A stretch of DNA of 64,000 nucleotides, from assembly GCF_000218685.1 (NCBI RefSeq), contig NW_006763296.1, positions 1,260,907 through 1,324,906 on the forward strand. The letters run 5' to 3'. Shown in pieces: positions 54,889-64,000 of the stretch. Position 1 is the first letter of the stretch, and each line of letters opens with the position of its first letter. A model generated the notes under the pieces. That model made no database searches. It was not told the DNA's origin and saw only the letters and a program-made list of their open reading frames with translations. The position numbers were made by a program, and so were the translations under genes. This DNA is from Serpula lacrymans var. lacrymans S7.9 (lineage: Eukaryota > Basidiomycota > Agaricomycetes > Boletales > Serpulaceae).

Positions 54889-55310
54889 TAAGTGAGTGAG
54901 CGAAGGATATTACTTGCTGTGAAAAATACCTGTTGTGGTGTTGCTCCTGTGGCATTCGCTACGAAAGATTCCAGTTCTCTGGATACAAAAGTGAAGACAT
55001 TTGAGAATAAGCCTTGCGGTTGGTTGTGTCCCATTCGCGTTTGGGTGGAGGTTCAGTCGAGCACGTTGCACAACAAGGGTACACAACTCTTTGGCCGCAA
55101 TTGTCTCTCCCACTGAAACAGCCAAAAACGTACAAATTGGCTCAACATTTACTGATAGTCGGTATCCAAAAGATGCAATGTTCCTTATTATACATGAGAG
55201 CAAAGCAGGGCGATAAGAAACAAGAATGGCGTAAGTTAGACTTTACGGAAATATCGAAATAGTAATGGTCCAAATGACAGTATCTATAATCATAAATATA
55301 ATAGCCTCTC
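54889..55310. other. Spacer upstream of the proline-rich gene
   Basis: The 422 bp separate two minus-strand genes: the start of the proline-rich gene and the stop of the membrane-protein gene. Short open frames on both strands here have no support. Confidence 0.45.
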
Positions 55311-56831
55311 TCATCGATATCCTGCATAAGATTCATAACTTGGCGGTCCGCCAGCACTGGGGGCCAGAGAGGCGCGTACGGCAGCATAAGGGTCTGCGTA
55401 CTGCATGGTTCTACTCACGCGTGGCGCAGCGTCCGCGGGTGGCGGTGCATAGTTGTGCGAGACACCACCAAAGCCACTCGGTGCAGGATCCGAGAATGCG
55501 CCATAAGCATCCATGCTAGGTCGCGATGCTGCAGGCGGACTGGTGTACCCACTGGTAGGTGCTGTACTCGATGCGGCACCAGAATAACGGACTGGGTCAG
55601 AGAATGGTGATTCGACAGCGTCAGAATTATCGTATGTCGATCGTCGTGGCGCGGAGGAAGAGGGAGCAACGACTGGGACTTGTTGGTATCTCGTGGTCGT
55701 GTCTTCCTCCTCTTCCTCCTCGTCACCTTCTTCAATGTCTGGGCGGGTGAATGGGGGGTCGCGGGCATGAGTGGTCAAGCTCCCATTGCGCCACTGCAAG
55801 ATGAGGAAACCCAACGACGCAGCCCAAAAAGCTGATTTGGGTGAATCACTGATGAGTAAAATATATTACAGTGTAAATAATAACTCACCAAAGGCAAGCC
55901 AGAAGAATATAGCTGCAGCTTTCTTGGTACTGCACCATCCGGGTAATCCATTTTTGAAGCCGTCGCCCTTCCCTGCATTTGGGTCGTTGTTCGCGTCTTT
56001 ACATCCTGGCTCTGTCCATGCTGAGATGGTGACGATGAATCTACAGGGATCGTTAGACGCTTCCAGTCGTGATGGCGAAGATGGATGAAAATGGCATACG
56101 CGATCAAAAGGCTCAAGGTGACACCTGTGCCCGTGAGAATAAAGCCTACGCGTACTTCCTTCATGGCACGGGCGAGTCGAGCAAATCTGTCATATTTTTC
56201 GTAGATGACGGGCACAAATAGCATAAAAAGCGCTAGGAATATGCCAGAGACTGAGACGAAGATGGCGAATCCTGATAGGCCAGCTAGTGCATGGGAAAAG
56301 GTGTGAGTGAGGTATGGAGTTGGTGGCAATGCAGCTTACAAGGACCAACGCCCCAATGGGCCTGAAAGCTTGCTACACTGGCGAAGCAAGCCATTGCGAG
56401 GAAATTGAAGAAGACTTGTGAAATGTGGAATATGATTGCGGGTTTGGATATTATCATCTAAAGGAAGAAAGAAAGCGGTGAGACGAGTGGTTATGAACAT
56501 AGTATGAGAGAGAAAGAGACCGAAAGCCATACGATCCATAGGAGAGGCACGAAGAGAAGGAAGACCAGCGTGCCAACTTGCTCCATGCACGCATCTGAGA
56601 GTAAAGGAAAGGGTTTGATTACGTAAAAAGGTTGAAAAATTAAAAGGCGCGAAAGAGCCAAACGAAGTGAAACGCAATCAGAGAGAAGAGAAGGTGTCTT
56701 ACATCGTCCTCAAAGGGCACCATGCCATGTCCACTCCCTATTCCACCTGACATCGACGTCGCTACTGGTGCTGCGCTCTTGCGGGGAAGAATACGCGAGA
56801 GTCCATCCTGCACTGAGTCGAAGAATGACAT
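55311..56831 (-). CDS. Four-helix membrane protein, MARVEL-like, with disordered cytosolic tail
   Basis: A short N-terminus (MSFFDSVQDGLSRILPRKSA) is followed over small introns by four hydrophobic segments: QVGTLVFLLFVPLLWIVW, then IIFHISQVFFNFLAMACFA, GLSGFAIFVSVSGIFLALFM, and VGFILTGTGVTLSLLIAYAI. A further hydrophobic stretch lies near AAIFFWLAFVIYS and SAFWAASLGFLIL. An acidic patch (EEGDEEEEEEDTT) and a Ser/Pro/Tyr-rich tail ending in SYESYAGYR close the protein. The layout resembles fungal MARVEL or SUR7-like plasma-membrane proteins. The family assignment is tentative. ATG 56831 is the first ATG of the frame. Confidence 0.68.
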
Positions 56832-57160
56832 TACCACGACACGAATGAGGAAATGCTTCTAGCGTGTCGTTAAAGTGAGACGATGGTGGGAGACGGTGAT
56901 AAAGAAACTGAAGAGGCGAAGTGTACGGCTTTGATGGGTGATATAAGTGAGATTCAGTTGTTCTGACTGATAGAAATACAGGCTGTACAGTTAACCGCAG
57001 CCAATATGGAGGATGTCGGCAAAGGTGTGACCATCATCGTTGCTGCGACTGCCTCTCCACCCACGTGACTCTTTGGGGTTAGGGTCTGTGCACCGCCTTC
57101 CTTTCTGCATAGCTTGCAGTCTTGGCTGGCTCCGTTCGTATAGGCCTCCTGCTGATACCA
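56832..57160. promoter_or_regulatory. Divergent promoter of the membrane-protein and Nudix genes
   Basis: The 329-bp spacer lies between two outward-facing starts. No known motif is recognised. Confidence 0.4.
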
Positions 57161-58263
57161 TGGCTATCGTCCCAACCTTTACCGCTCCCCCACTTCCCCC
57201 TTCCCCGCTCGACCAGCTATCGGAAAAGTCAAAGCTTTGCATCCACCGCCTACGATCATGCGACGTCGAAACACCCGACCTGTCCGTGTTCCATAACTTG
57301 CTGCATCCCCATTGACAAGCTCAGACCGACAGCACCCAGGTCCAGTTTGCCGGTGTCAAAGCTCGCTGCTGTCCTGGTTTTGCTATACGAGAAGTCCGGG
57401 GAACTCAGAGTTCTCCTAACAACTCGCTCTAAACTTCTGCGTTCACACCCCGGTCAAACAGCACTGCCAGGGGGAAAGGTCGATGTTTCAGACCGCAGTC
57501 TTATTCACGCCGCCGTGAGTACACAGCTATGCTTTGCACCCGCTTGCTAATAAGTTCTGCCATCGCAGCTTAGAGAGGCTCACGAGGAGGTGGCTCTCCC
57601 CCTTTCCTCTCCTCATGTGCACACCCTATGTCTCCTGAGACCCTTTCTATCTGCGTCCCAGCTCCTCGTCACCCCTGTTGTCGCTCTCTTGACAGACATC
57701 AGCATTCTTGACCTCCTCGAGCCCTCGCCTGCTGAAGTGGACCGCATATTCGATCACCCATTGGAAGCCATTTTGGATCCATCCCTCGCAAAATATGAAC
57801 CACTAGTACCCAAGCAAAGTGAACATTGGCCATACGAGACAGAATACTATGTAAGGCACTATGTCCAGCTATTAGTATGTTATCACCCGTGGTGACCCGT
57901 TTATCATTATCTACAGCATCCTTCCGATGTACCACTGCCCGCCTTTGATAATAGGGTCTATCGGATGCACCGTTTCCGAAGTTGTGCCTCACCTGTAAAG
58001 GGTTTAACAGCAGAGATTCTGGTGAGCGTCGTTGTTTAGTGTCGTGAGATGAAGTTGATCGTATCATCTCGTTCCAGATTTTCATAGCTGAAATCGCATA
58101 TGGAAGGGCGCCTACATACGAACTATATTCCTCTGGGCAATCCAGTACCGCTGTAACTGAGCTCGTTCACATCCGTATGCGACAATACCAAGCGGATTTT
58201 ACGTTACAGCAATCGAAGGCACAACAAGCTTCGGTGACACCCGTTGTACACGCCCCTGTATAA
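57161..58263 (+). CDS. Nudix hydrolase, CoA diphosphatase (Pcd1/NUDT7-like)
   Basis: Members hydrolyse CoA and related nucleotides to 3'-phospho-AMP and 4'-phosphopantetheine, usually in peroxisomes. Exon 1 encodes MAIVPTFTAPPLPPSPLDQ and a short helix. After an intron come KLAAVLVLLYEKSGELRVLL and TTRSKLLRSHPGQTALPGGK. The Nudix box is split by an intron: DVSDRSLIHAALREAHEEVA has the REAHEE core, with Asp where the box often has Glu earlier. Next are TPVVALLTD, PAEVDRIFDHPLEAILDP and, after two more introns, the strand YGRAPTYELY. The C-terminus HAPV is not a peroxisomal SKL-type signal, so location is open. Confidence 0.85.
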
Positions 58264-58568
58264 CCGACCGAATCTCCTTTTCACCGGGTTCCGTGGTGGG
58301 CCACCATCTACATTCGATATAGATTTCGAGTCGCATAGAACACCTAGTGGGATAGATATACTACTTTTAAGATCGTATAATTGACATGTAAATACAGCAC
58401 GTGTGCACCAATTTACATATTTAGCTATGTTGTGCAATGGCCTTGGAAACAAACACTGGCAACAATGCTGCAATGCGACTGCCTGCTGTTCACCTCAAGG
58501 CCAGCACGTGGAGGCTAGGTGAAAATATTTAAAAAGTCGTGGATTCAGTGTGAATTCTGGCATTCAGC
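58264..58568. other. Spacer upstream of the coiled-coil gene
   Basis: This 305-bp tandem-gene spacer contains CACGTG-type motifs (GCACGTG near 58,399 and 58,505), a candidate bHLH site close to the next start. No gene is visible. Confidence 0.4.
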
Positions 58569-60140
58569 ATGCGACGGTTCCAGCCGTCCCCACCAGCCAG
58601 ACAACCCCGTTCCCGTTCTCGCGAGCCTGGAGCAAGACGTGCGAGATCGCCGTCACCCAGAGCGACCATGTCTACATTTTCTCGCAGTGAAGAGCAGCCT
58701 AGCTCAAACTATCGAGAAAGTTATCGCATCCCTACGCTCCTCGCCCCATGGGAACACCATGCGGACTATGGTCTCATTCATCCATCAGGATGCGACATCT
58801 GTAGCTCCTATATGAAGCATTGCGCTGATGCAAGTTACTCTGAGAATCAGCCAGCTTTTCAGATGGCTCTTAAAGAACGGAAGCGTTACAACGAGGAAAT
58901 ATTTTTGAATGGAGTCGTCGAAGGGCGGCGCCGTCAGAAGGCAGACGAGAAGGATTTGTTCGATGATGCTGAGCGTTATCGCCTGGAGCGTAACCAAGCT
59001 CGGGAAGAACTCGTCTGCCTTCGCAGCCAGCTTGAGTCATCCCAAGCTGAGTACGCGCGACTCGAAGAACGCGTTAAGCAGCTGGAGACGACGAGAGCAT
59101 CACAGCAATCGTCTGCCAGTGCTTCTCCTGTGCCCACGCCGGCTGTTGACCAAGCTGTAGCATCGCAGGCACCCGCAGCAGTCGAGCCATCGGAACCGGT
59201 TTCATCGTCGTTCGATATCGCGAATCCGATGGAAATGCCATCGCCAGCGACTCCTTTTGATCAGTCTTCCCTCTACGATCTCCTTGCCAACGTCACTTCC
59301 CAGCCCTCATCGCCACCATCCACCACTATCCCTACCCCATCGGGTCCCGACCTCGCCACCACCCGTACGTTTGCTACCGTCGTATCTGCTGGGCAGTCCA
59401 ACCCCACCACAGCCAATACCACTCCACAAGCCACAACCAGTGCATCGCCAGATCCGGCTTGGACAATCGTCACACCGCCCAGAGTCTCTAAACCGCCAAA
59501 GAGTATCAAACAGCTCCAGTCACTAATGAAAGCTGCTCATCAGCCGGCAAATCACACAGCCTTGAGAAAAGTTAAAGCTCTGTGCGCCGAAGCTCATCAG
59601 ACTGCTCGCGAACAGAAGACGGACATCCAACGGTACCTTTTGACGAACTGGCGAAGCCCAGACTGGGAAAATCCCTCTGCTCAGCCCACATTCCCAGCTC
59701 CATTGAACAACCCTCGTCTCGAGGATCCTCCTGAACGCTGGGTAGAGTACTATGCTGCCAACCCCAGTTCATGTCCTAAAGGAATTCGTCGTGAAGCAGA
59801 CGGGCGTCCTGTGCTCTCAGACATGAAGGCCAGTCGTACAGTAGCTCGGCTCCGACCTCCAATAATCCCAGACGATCCCGAGTCCCGGCAAGCTCGTCAG
59901 GACTTTCTGACAGCGACCACTCGAATTTTCTCAGTACCAGGCGCGTATGAGACTATTATCAGCAGGGCGAATGTCAGCATTGCGCCTCAGGTTACTTATA
60001 CGCCGTATTCGAGTGCCGTCGTCGACGTTACTATCCAGGGTGTCGCTCGTCATTACGCGGTGTGCGGTGTTAGTTGTTTGATTGCTGAAAATGAGCTAGG
60101 GCCTTGGGCTAGGGAATACATTAAGGAGACCGATATCTGA
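58569..60140 (+). CDS. Uncharacterised coiled-coil protein, single exon
   Basis: I do not recognise this 523-residue protein. The N-terminus is basic and Arg/Ser/Pro-rich (RQPRSRSREPGARRARSPSP). A His/Cys stretch follows (GLIHPSGCDICSSYMKHC), possibly metal-binding. Then come a charged coiled coil (about residues 115-185) and a Ser/Thr/Pro/Ala-rich linker. A compact C-terminal domain has PERWVEYYAANPSSCPKGIR, RPVLSDMKASRTVARLRPP and GVARHYAVCGVSCLIAENEL. There are no introns, unlike all its neighbours, which may point to a retrocopy or a mobile or fast-evolving family. An alternative start is the in-frame ATG near 58,668 (MSTFSRSEEQ). Confidence 0.75.
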   Translation: MRRFQPSPPARQPRSRSREPGARRARSPSPRATMSTFSRSEEQPSSNYRESYRIPTLLAPWEHHADYGLIHPSGCDICSSYMKHCADASYSENQPAFQMALKERKRYNEEIFLNGVVEGRRRQKADEKDLFDDAERYRLERNQAREELVCLRSQLESSQAEYARLEERVKQLETTRASQQSSASASPVPTPAVDQAVASQAPAAVEPSEPVSSSFDIANPMEMPSPATPFDQSSLYDLLANVTSQPSSPPSTTIPTPSGPDLATTRTFATVVSAGQSNPTTANTTPQATTSASPDPAWTIVTPPRVSKPPKSIKQLQSLMKAAHQPANHTALRKVKALCAEAHQTAREQKTDIQRYLLTNWRSPDWENPSAQPTFPAPLNNPRLEDPPERWVEYYAANPSSCPKGIRREADGRPVLSDMKASRTVARLRPPIIPDDPESRQARQDFLTATTRIFSVPGAYETIISRANVSIAPQVTYTPYSSAVVDVTIQGVARHYAVCGVSCLIAENELGPWAREYIKETDI

Positions 60141-60464
60141 CTTTCTCCTGCTCCCTGTGTATCGATGGAATAGGTGTAGGAGCATGCGATTGTATGTACG
60201 AATTATTCACCCACGTTGCAGGTAGATTCTTCATCTCGCGAAGCATCTGGCATGTTTTCTTGTATTCGATGGACGATTTCTCCAGTTGTATACCTGCTAT
60301 TGCGTATTTACGGTGACCCAGCGGTTGTAGTACGGAAGATAGCACTTGTATTCGAATTGTTTGTAAACGAGCTGTATATAAATTGTGTTCGAAGTCAGAT
60401 CCGAGTCCAAATCGATATCTGCAGACACACTTTGTTGTTTTTTCTTTGACTCTGACATGAAGAA
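60141..60464. other. Spacer upstream of BIO3-BIO1
   Basis: The 324 bp probably hold the 3' end of the coiled-coil gene and the promoter of the biotin gene. A T-rich stretch precedes the start codon. No gene is visible. Confidence 0.45.
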
Positions 60465-63149
60465 ATGAGCACACTTTTCAAAAATCTTCGCGTTCATCAG
60501 ATCTTTGGAGCCAACACCGATGTCGGAAAGACAATTCTCACTTCTGCTCTCGTTCGAGCCTCTACTATAAAAAACAACACGGTATACTACCTCAAACCAG
60601 TCAGTACCGGTGCACCTGAAGATGCTGATGATGGGTACGTTTTCTCCACATCTCTATCTTACTTCGTTGACGAGTACGAAATCAAGACACATCCAACGAT
60701 TTGCTGGACCACAAAAAAGCCTCGTTCATACCGAGTGTCTGTTTCGTTTCGGAGATCCAGTCTCTCCTCATTTAGCTGTGAAGATGGCATCAGATAAAAA
60801 CGGAGAGACAGTACGTTGTCTCTTCTTTCATTACTTTTATCTTTTTAACATGTATCAAGGTTCGCAGTCCAACCGATGAAACATTTGTGAACTCTATCGC
60901 GAGCTACATCCGGAGGTGCGCGATGGCCGATCGTATGGGACATATGTACATCGAAACTGCAGGAGGTGAGAATCTCATATAGCCAGTGAGTGGAACCAAG
61001 GGTCTATATATCACTTCGGGTTCAAGCAAATTTGTGTTCTAACGTTGCTTTTTTCTATAGGTGTTCACAGTCCCACATTATCTGGAACGACTCAGGCAGA
61101 TGCATATCGACCATTATTCCTTCCTACGCTTCTTGTCGGTGACGGAAAATTGGGTGGTATCTCGTCCACGATCTCATCCTACGAGGCATTGCTTCTACGG
61201 GGTTACATCATTGACGCCATCTTACTTTTCCGAGACGAATATTACCGGAATTTTGAATACCTTACCCCTTACTTTGCCGAGCGAGGTGTTCGTGTTGTTA
61301 CTGTCGAACCACCACCACCCAGAGCCGAAGATACAGCAACAAATGTCTCCATTACAGAGGAATACTATTCCAGGATTACTTCTACGAGTGGCGATGGCCT
61401 AGTGTACGATTTACTATCTCATCTAGATGATTGTCACAGTCATCGCATTGAAGAACTGCAGTCGATGCGCCGTCGCACTCTTGACACAATATGGTGGCCA
61501 TTTGTTCAACACGGGCTAGTCAAGAGTGAAGAAGACGTCACAGTCATAGATAGCGCGTGGTCGGATTTCTTCAGCGTGTACGATGCACCTAAGGGAACAC
61601 CCGGTAATTCCAATAAAAATACATCGCTTCTGGAACCTCAACTCGATGGATCTGCATCGTGGTGGACGCAGGCACTTGGTCATGCCCACCCTTCATTGAC
61701 GCAAGCAGCAGCGCACGCTTCCGGACGCTATGGTCATGTCATGTTTCCCCAAGCCACCCATCTTCCAGCTCTGAAGCTTGCCGAGCGTCTCGTCCATGCA
61801 GGACCAGGTAAAGGTTGGGCCTCTCGAGCCTTCTTCAGTGATGATGGTTCTACCGGCATGGAAGTCGCCCTTAAGATGGCCCTACGTTCATTTGCGGTCA
61901 AAGCTGGCACTACGCTCAGTTCATCTGCAAAGAAAAATCTGGGCATAATAGGACTGAAAGGTAGCTATCATGGCGACACTATTGGTGCAATGGATGCTTG
62001 TGAAGAAGGCGTTTATACCTGCGAGTGGCACAATGCGAAAGGTTATTGGTTTGAACCTCCCACCATTTCCATTCGACAAGGGGAAGTGACGGTCAGCCTT
62101 CCACCATCTATATCCTCATCGTCGGATTCATCCAATCACGCCATGCCATCACTCTCTTCGGTCTACGACGTTGAATCGCGGCTGCACACATCCTTAGCCA
62201 CGGTTTACAGACGTCATATTGAATCCACACTGTCGAATCTTATGCACAAAGGCCAGCAGTTTGCCGCACTCGTATTAGAGCCATTAGTTATGGGAGCTGG
62301 TGGCATGATCTTTATAGATCCTCTATTCCAGCGGGTCATGATCGACGTCGTACGAGATCCTAAACTCTTCCCAGCCAGAGACGGTCCACAAGATCTCTCA
62401 CAGGGCCTTCCAGTCATCTACGACGAAGTATTTATTGGCCTTTACCGCCTTGGCTTTTTGAGTTCAACCTCTTTGCTTGGCGTATATCCCGATATCTCCG
62501 TCAATGCAAAAATTCTGACGGGTGGACTCGTTCCGATGGCAGTAACCATGGCCTCAGAGTCTATATTCCAGGCTTTCTGGAGCAATCATAAAACAGATGC
62601 GCTACTTCATGGTCACAGCTACACTGCTCATCCAATAGGATGTGAAGTAGCAAACAAGACTCTTGATTTACTGGAAAAAATGACCGATAGTGAACAATGG
62701 AAGCAAGCGAAACAAAACTGGGTAGAGAAAAATCTAGAGGAGGGATCCAGCGAGATTTGGAGCTTCTGGGACCGGGATTTCATCCACTCGTTATCGCACT
62801 TAGATGTTGTCAATGAGGTAATGGCACTGGGGACAGTACTTGCTATCAAGGTCAAGGATAAGCAAGCAGGTGAGTACCTCGGTCCTCCTTAGTGTCCGTA
62901 ACTCAGACTGATTACCCGATACAAGGGTACGGATCGCACTCAGCTCAAAAGTTACTCCAGTCCATCAAGTTCAGTCCATCAGACGATCCCCTGCTAAGTT
63001 CAGCACCTGGCGGAGCTCCTTTTGGTATTCATTTCAGAACTCTAGGCGATGTCGCCTACTTCATGACAAGTCTAAACACACCACGTGCAACGATAGAGTC
63101 TATCGAGAATCGACTGTGGAATACACTGTCCAATGCTGGAAGTCCGTAA
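60465..63149 (+). CDS. BIO3-BIO1: Bifunctional dethiobiotin synthetase / DAPA aminotransferase
   Basis: One protein carries two consecutive biotin-synthesis enzymes, as in plants and many fungi: 7,8-diaminopelargonate aminotransferase and dethiobiotin synthetase. The N-terminal BioD part has the P-loop GANTDVGKT, then KPVSTG, FGDPVSPHLA, ETAGGVHSPTLSGT (substrate loop) and LLVGDGKLGGISSTISSYEA. The BioA part starts near TIWWPFVQHG, with SWWTQALGHAHPSL, RAFFSDDGSTGMEVALKMAL, GSYHGDTIGAMD, LVMGAGGM, YDEVFIGLYRLG and the PLP-lysine motif AKILTGGLVPM. The C-terminus after the last intron (62,871-62,925) is GYGSHSAQKL to NTLSNAGSP. The start MSTLFKNLRVHQIFGAN fits the family. It is convergent with VPS34. 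Confidence 0.96.
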
Positions 63150-63255
63150 ACGCATGATACTGGATATTCGAGTAGCATAGGATTCATTAGGAAGCATTAC
63201 ATAGATGTACTGAAACACATACAACAATAAAGCAACGATCAAACATTCCTATACT

Positions 63256-64000
63256 TCAACTTCTCCAGTACTGTGCTAAATCATGTATCCGATCGAGCAC
63301 AGCAGTAAAGTAAGACGTTTCGTTCAGCAGGGCTTCAAAATGCTTTATCGCTTCTTCTTCAGTAAGGTCAAGACGGAACTTCTCTTGGATTTGCTCATGA
63401 ACATCACGATGCTTAATATCCGGTATGTTGGCGTCCACCATCAATGCAACCAAGTTCAGAATAAGGTTAGCGCTCTTGCGAAGGATGGTGAAAGCTGTAA
63501 AGCAGAAGTTCTTGAAGCGGGCGTAGTGACTTGATTGCGCACCACCCATCCCGTCGACCATTTCTTTACAGACTTTGACAGGTGGGGGGAATGGCTTCGG
63601 ATCACGTCCCAGAATATAACCAAAATCAACTGGGATAGGATTGGGAGATCGATCAGTATCAATAATGGTTTACCACTGGGAATCAAGTTACGCACCATGG
63701 AAAAAGTGACCTATCAAATTGACGTGAGATAGGTACAGAGACTAAGATAAGAGTTGCTTACCATCAGGTGTCAGTAGCAGATTATCTAAATGACGATCGC
63801 CAACACCCAAAAGATATGTCACCACACAATAACCAGCTAACAGATATTTGAGCAAAGGACGGATGGCGTGGCAAAGAAAACACTGACCACAACTCCTTAC
63901 GAAAGTATCAACGACACTCGGTTCTACTCCGTAAGTTCCCATACTTCCTTCATCTGGGTTGTTGGCTCTGAGATAGTTTAGAAGCGTGCCATTCTCGCTA
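63256..64000 (-). CDS. VPS34: Phosphatidylinositol 3-kinase Vps34, C-terminal part (5' end outside the window)
   Basis: This class III PI3-kinase makes PI3P on endosomes and autophagosomes together with Vps15. The right edge of the window cuts the gene. The kinase C-lobe is seen: [10 protein letters not shown], the catalytic loop [15 protein letters not shown], the DFG region [47 protein letters not shown] and the final helices ending [10 protein letters not shown], where the C-terminal helix is needed for membrane-dependent activity. At least two introns are present (near 63,610-63,750 and 63,836-63,892). PI4-kinases share the loop, but the FPPP region and the AQYWR ending are those of Vps34. 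Confidence 0.93.

Noticed and set aside
54910..55203. 97-codon frame between the proline-rich and membrane-protein genes
   Set aside because: There is no recognisable domain, and it sits in the expected promoter and 3' untranslated region.
56329..56677. 113-codon frame overlapping the membrane-protein gene
   Set aside because: It reads through two introns in a different frame. The spliced reading gives clean hydrophobic helices.

Overview
This window is nuclear DNA of a filamentous basidiomycete, most likely a mushroom-forming Agaricomycete. The genes carry many short introns (about 45-70 nt), neighbours are often divergent or convergent with short spacers, and the protein families are typical of fungi (fused BIO3-BIO1, Lsb1-like SH3 proteins, Nup159, pICln, a chromodomain Ty3 element). 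The species cannot be named from the sequence alone.

Positions 1 to about 23,390 form a retrotransposon nest. First comes a nearly intact Ty1/copia element on the minus strand (33-6080), with one open 1,411-codon Gag-Pol frame. An LTR-like segment (6081-7344) follows, then a plus-strand Ty3/gypsy chromovirus remnant A (7345-11934). Next are a fragment of another gypsy family, B (11935-14130), and an inverted copy of the LTR-like segment (14131-15482). A minus-strand gypsy copy E (15483-20619) shares many of A's disabling lesions. An older, CpG-decayed plus-strand copy C (20620-23388) closes the nest. Two solo LTRs with 5-bp target duplications sit inside the integrase regions of E and C. A decayed helicase fragment lies at about 24.4-24.7 kb.

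From 25.5 kb to the right end the window is gene-dense euchromatin. In order it holds a TUG/Ubx4-like UBX protein, UBA4 (Urm1 activation, tRNA thiolation), APC10/DOC1, a DDT/WHIM-PHD chromatin protein (RSF1/CECR2-like), an Alba-domain protein, a PITH-domain protein, a MED25-like Mediator subunit, a secreted Ser/Thr-rich protein and OLA1. These are followed by an Lsb1-like SH3 protein, Nup159/Nup214, pICln, a second Lsb1-like SH3 paralogue, a proline-rich WH2-like coiled-coil protein, a four-helix (MARVEL-like) membrane protein, a Nudix CoA diphosphatase, an unknown coiled-coil protein, the BIO3-BIO1 fusion, and the 3' end of VPS34.

The most unusual signal is in OLA1. One 553-nt intron is built of three tandem intron-like units. 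Each unit carries a copy of a structured RNA with a box C/D-like outline, and the units meet at exact AG|GT junctions (zero-length exons, as at recursive-splicing ratchet points). A hairpin in the RNA is preserved in all three copies, with a compensatory base-pair change. I infer a tandemly amplified intronic snoRNA-like gene whose copies may be released by successive splicing. No function or rRNA target is established here.

Coordinates given for spliced genes are the outer limits from start to stop codon. Intron positions are inferred from GT/AG sites and frame continuity.
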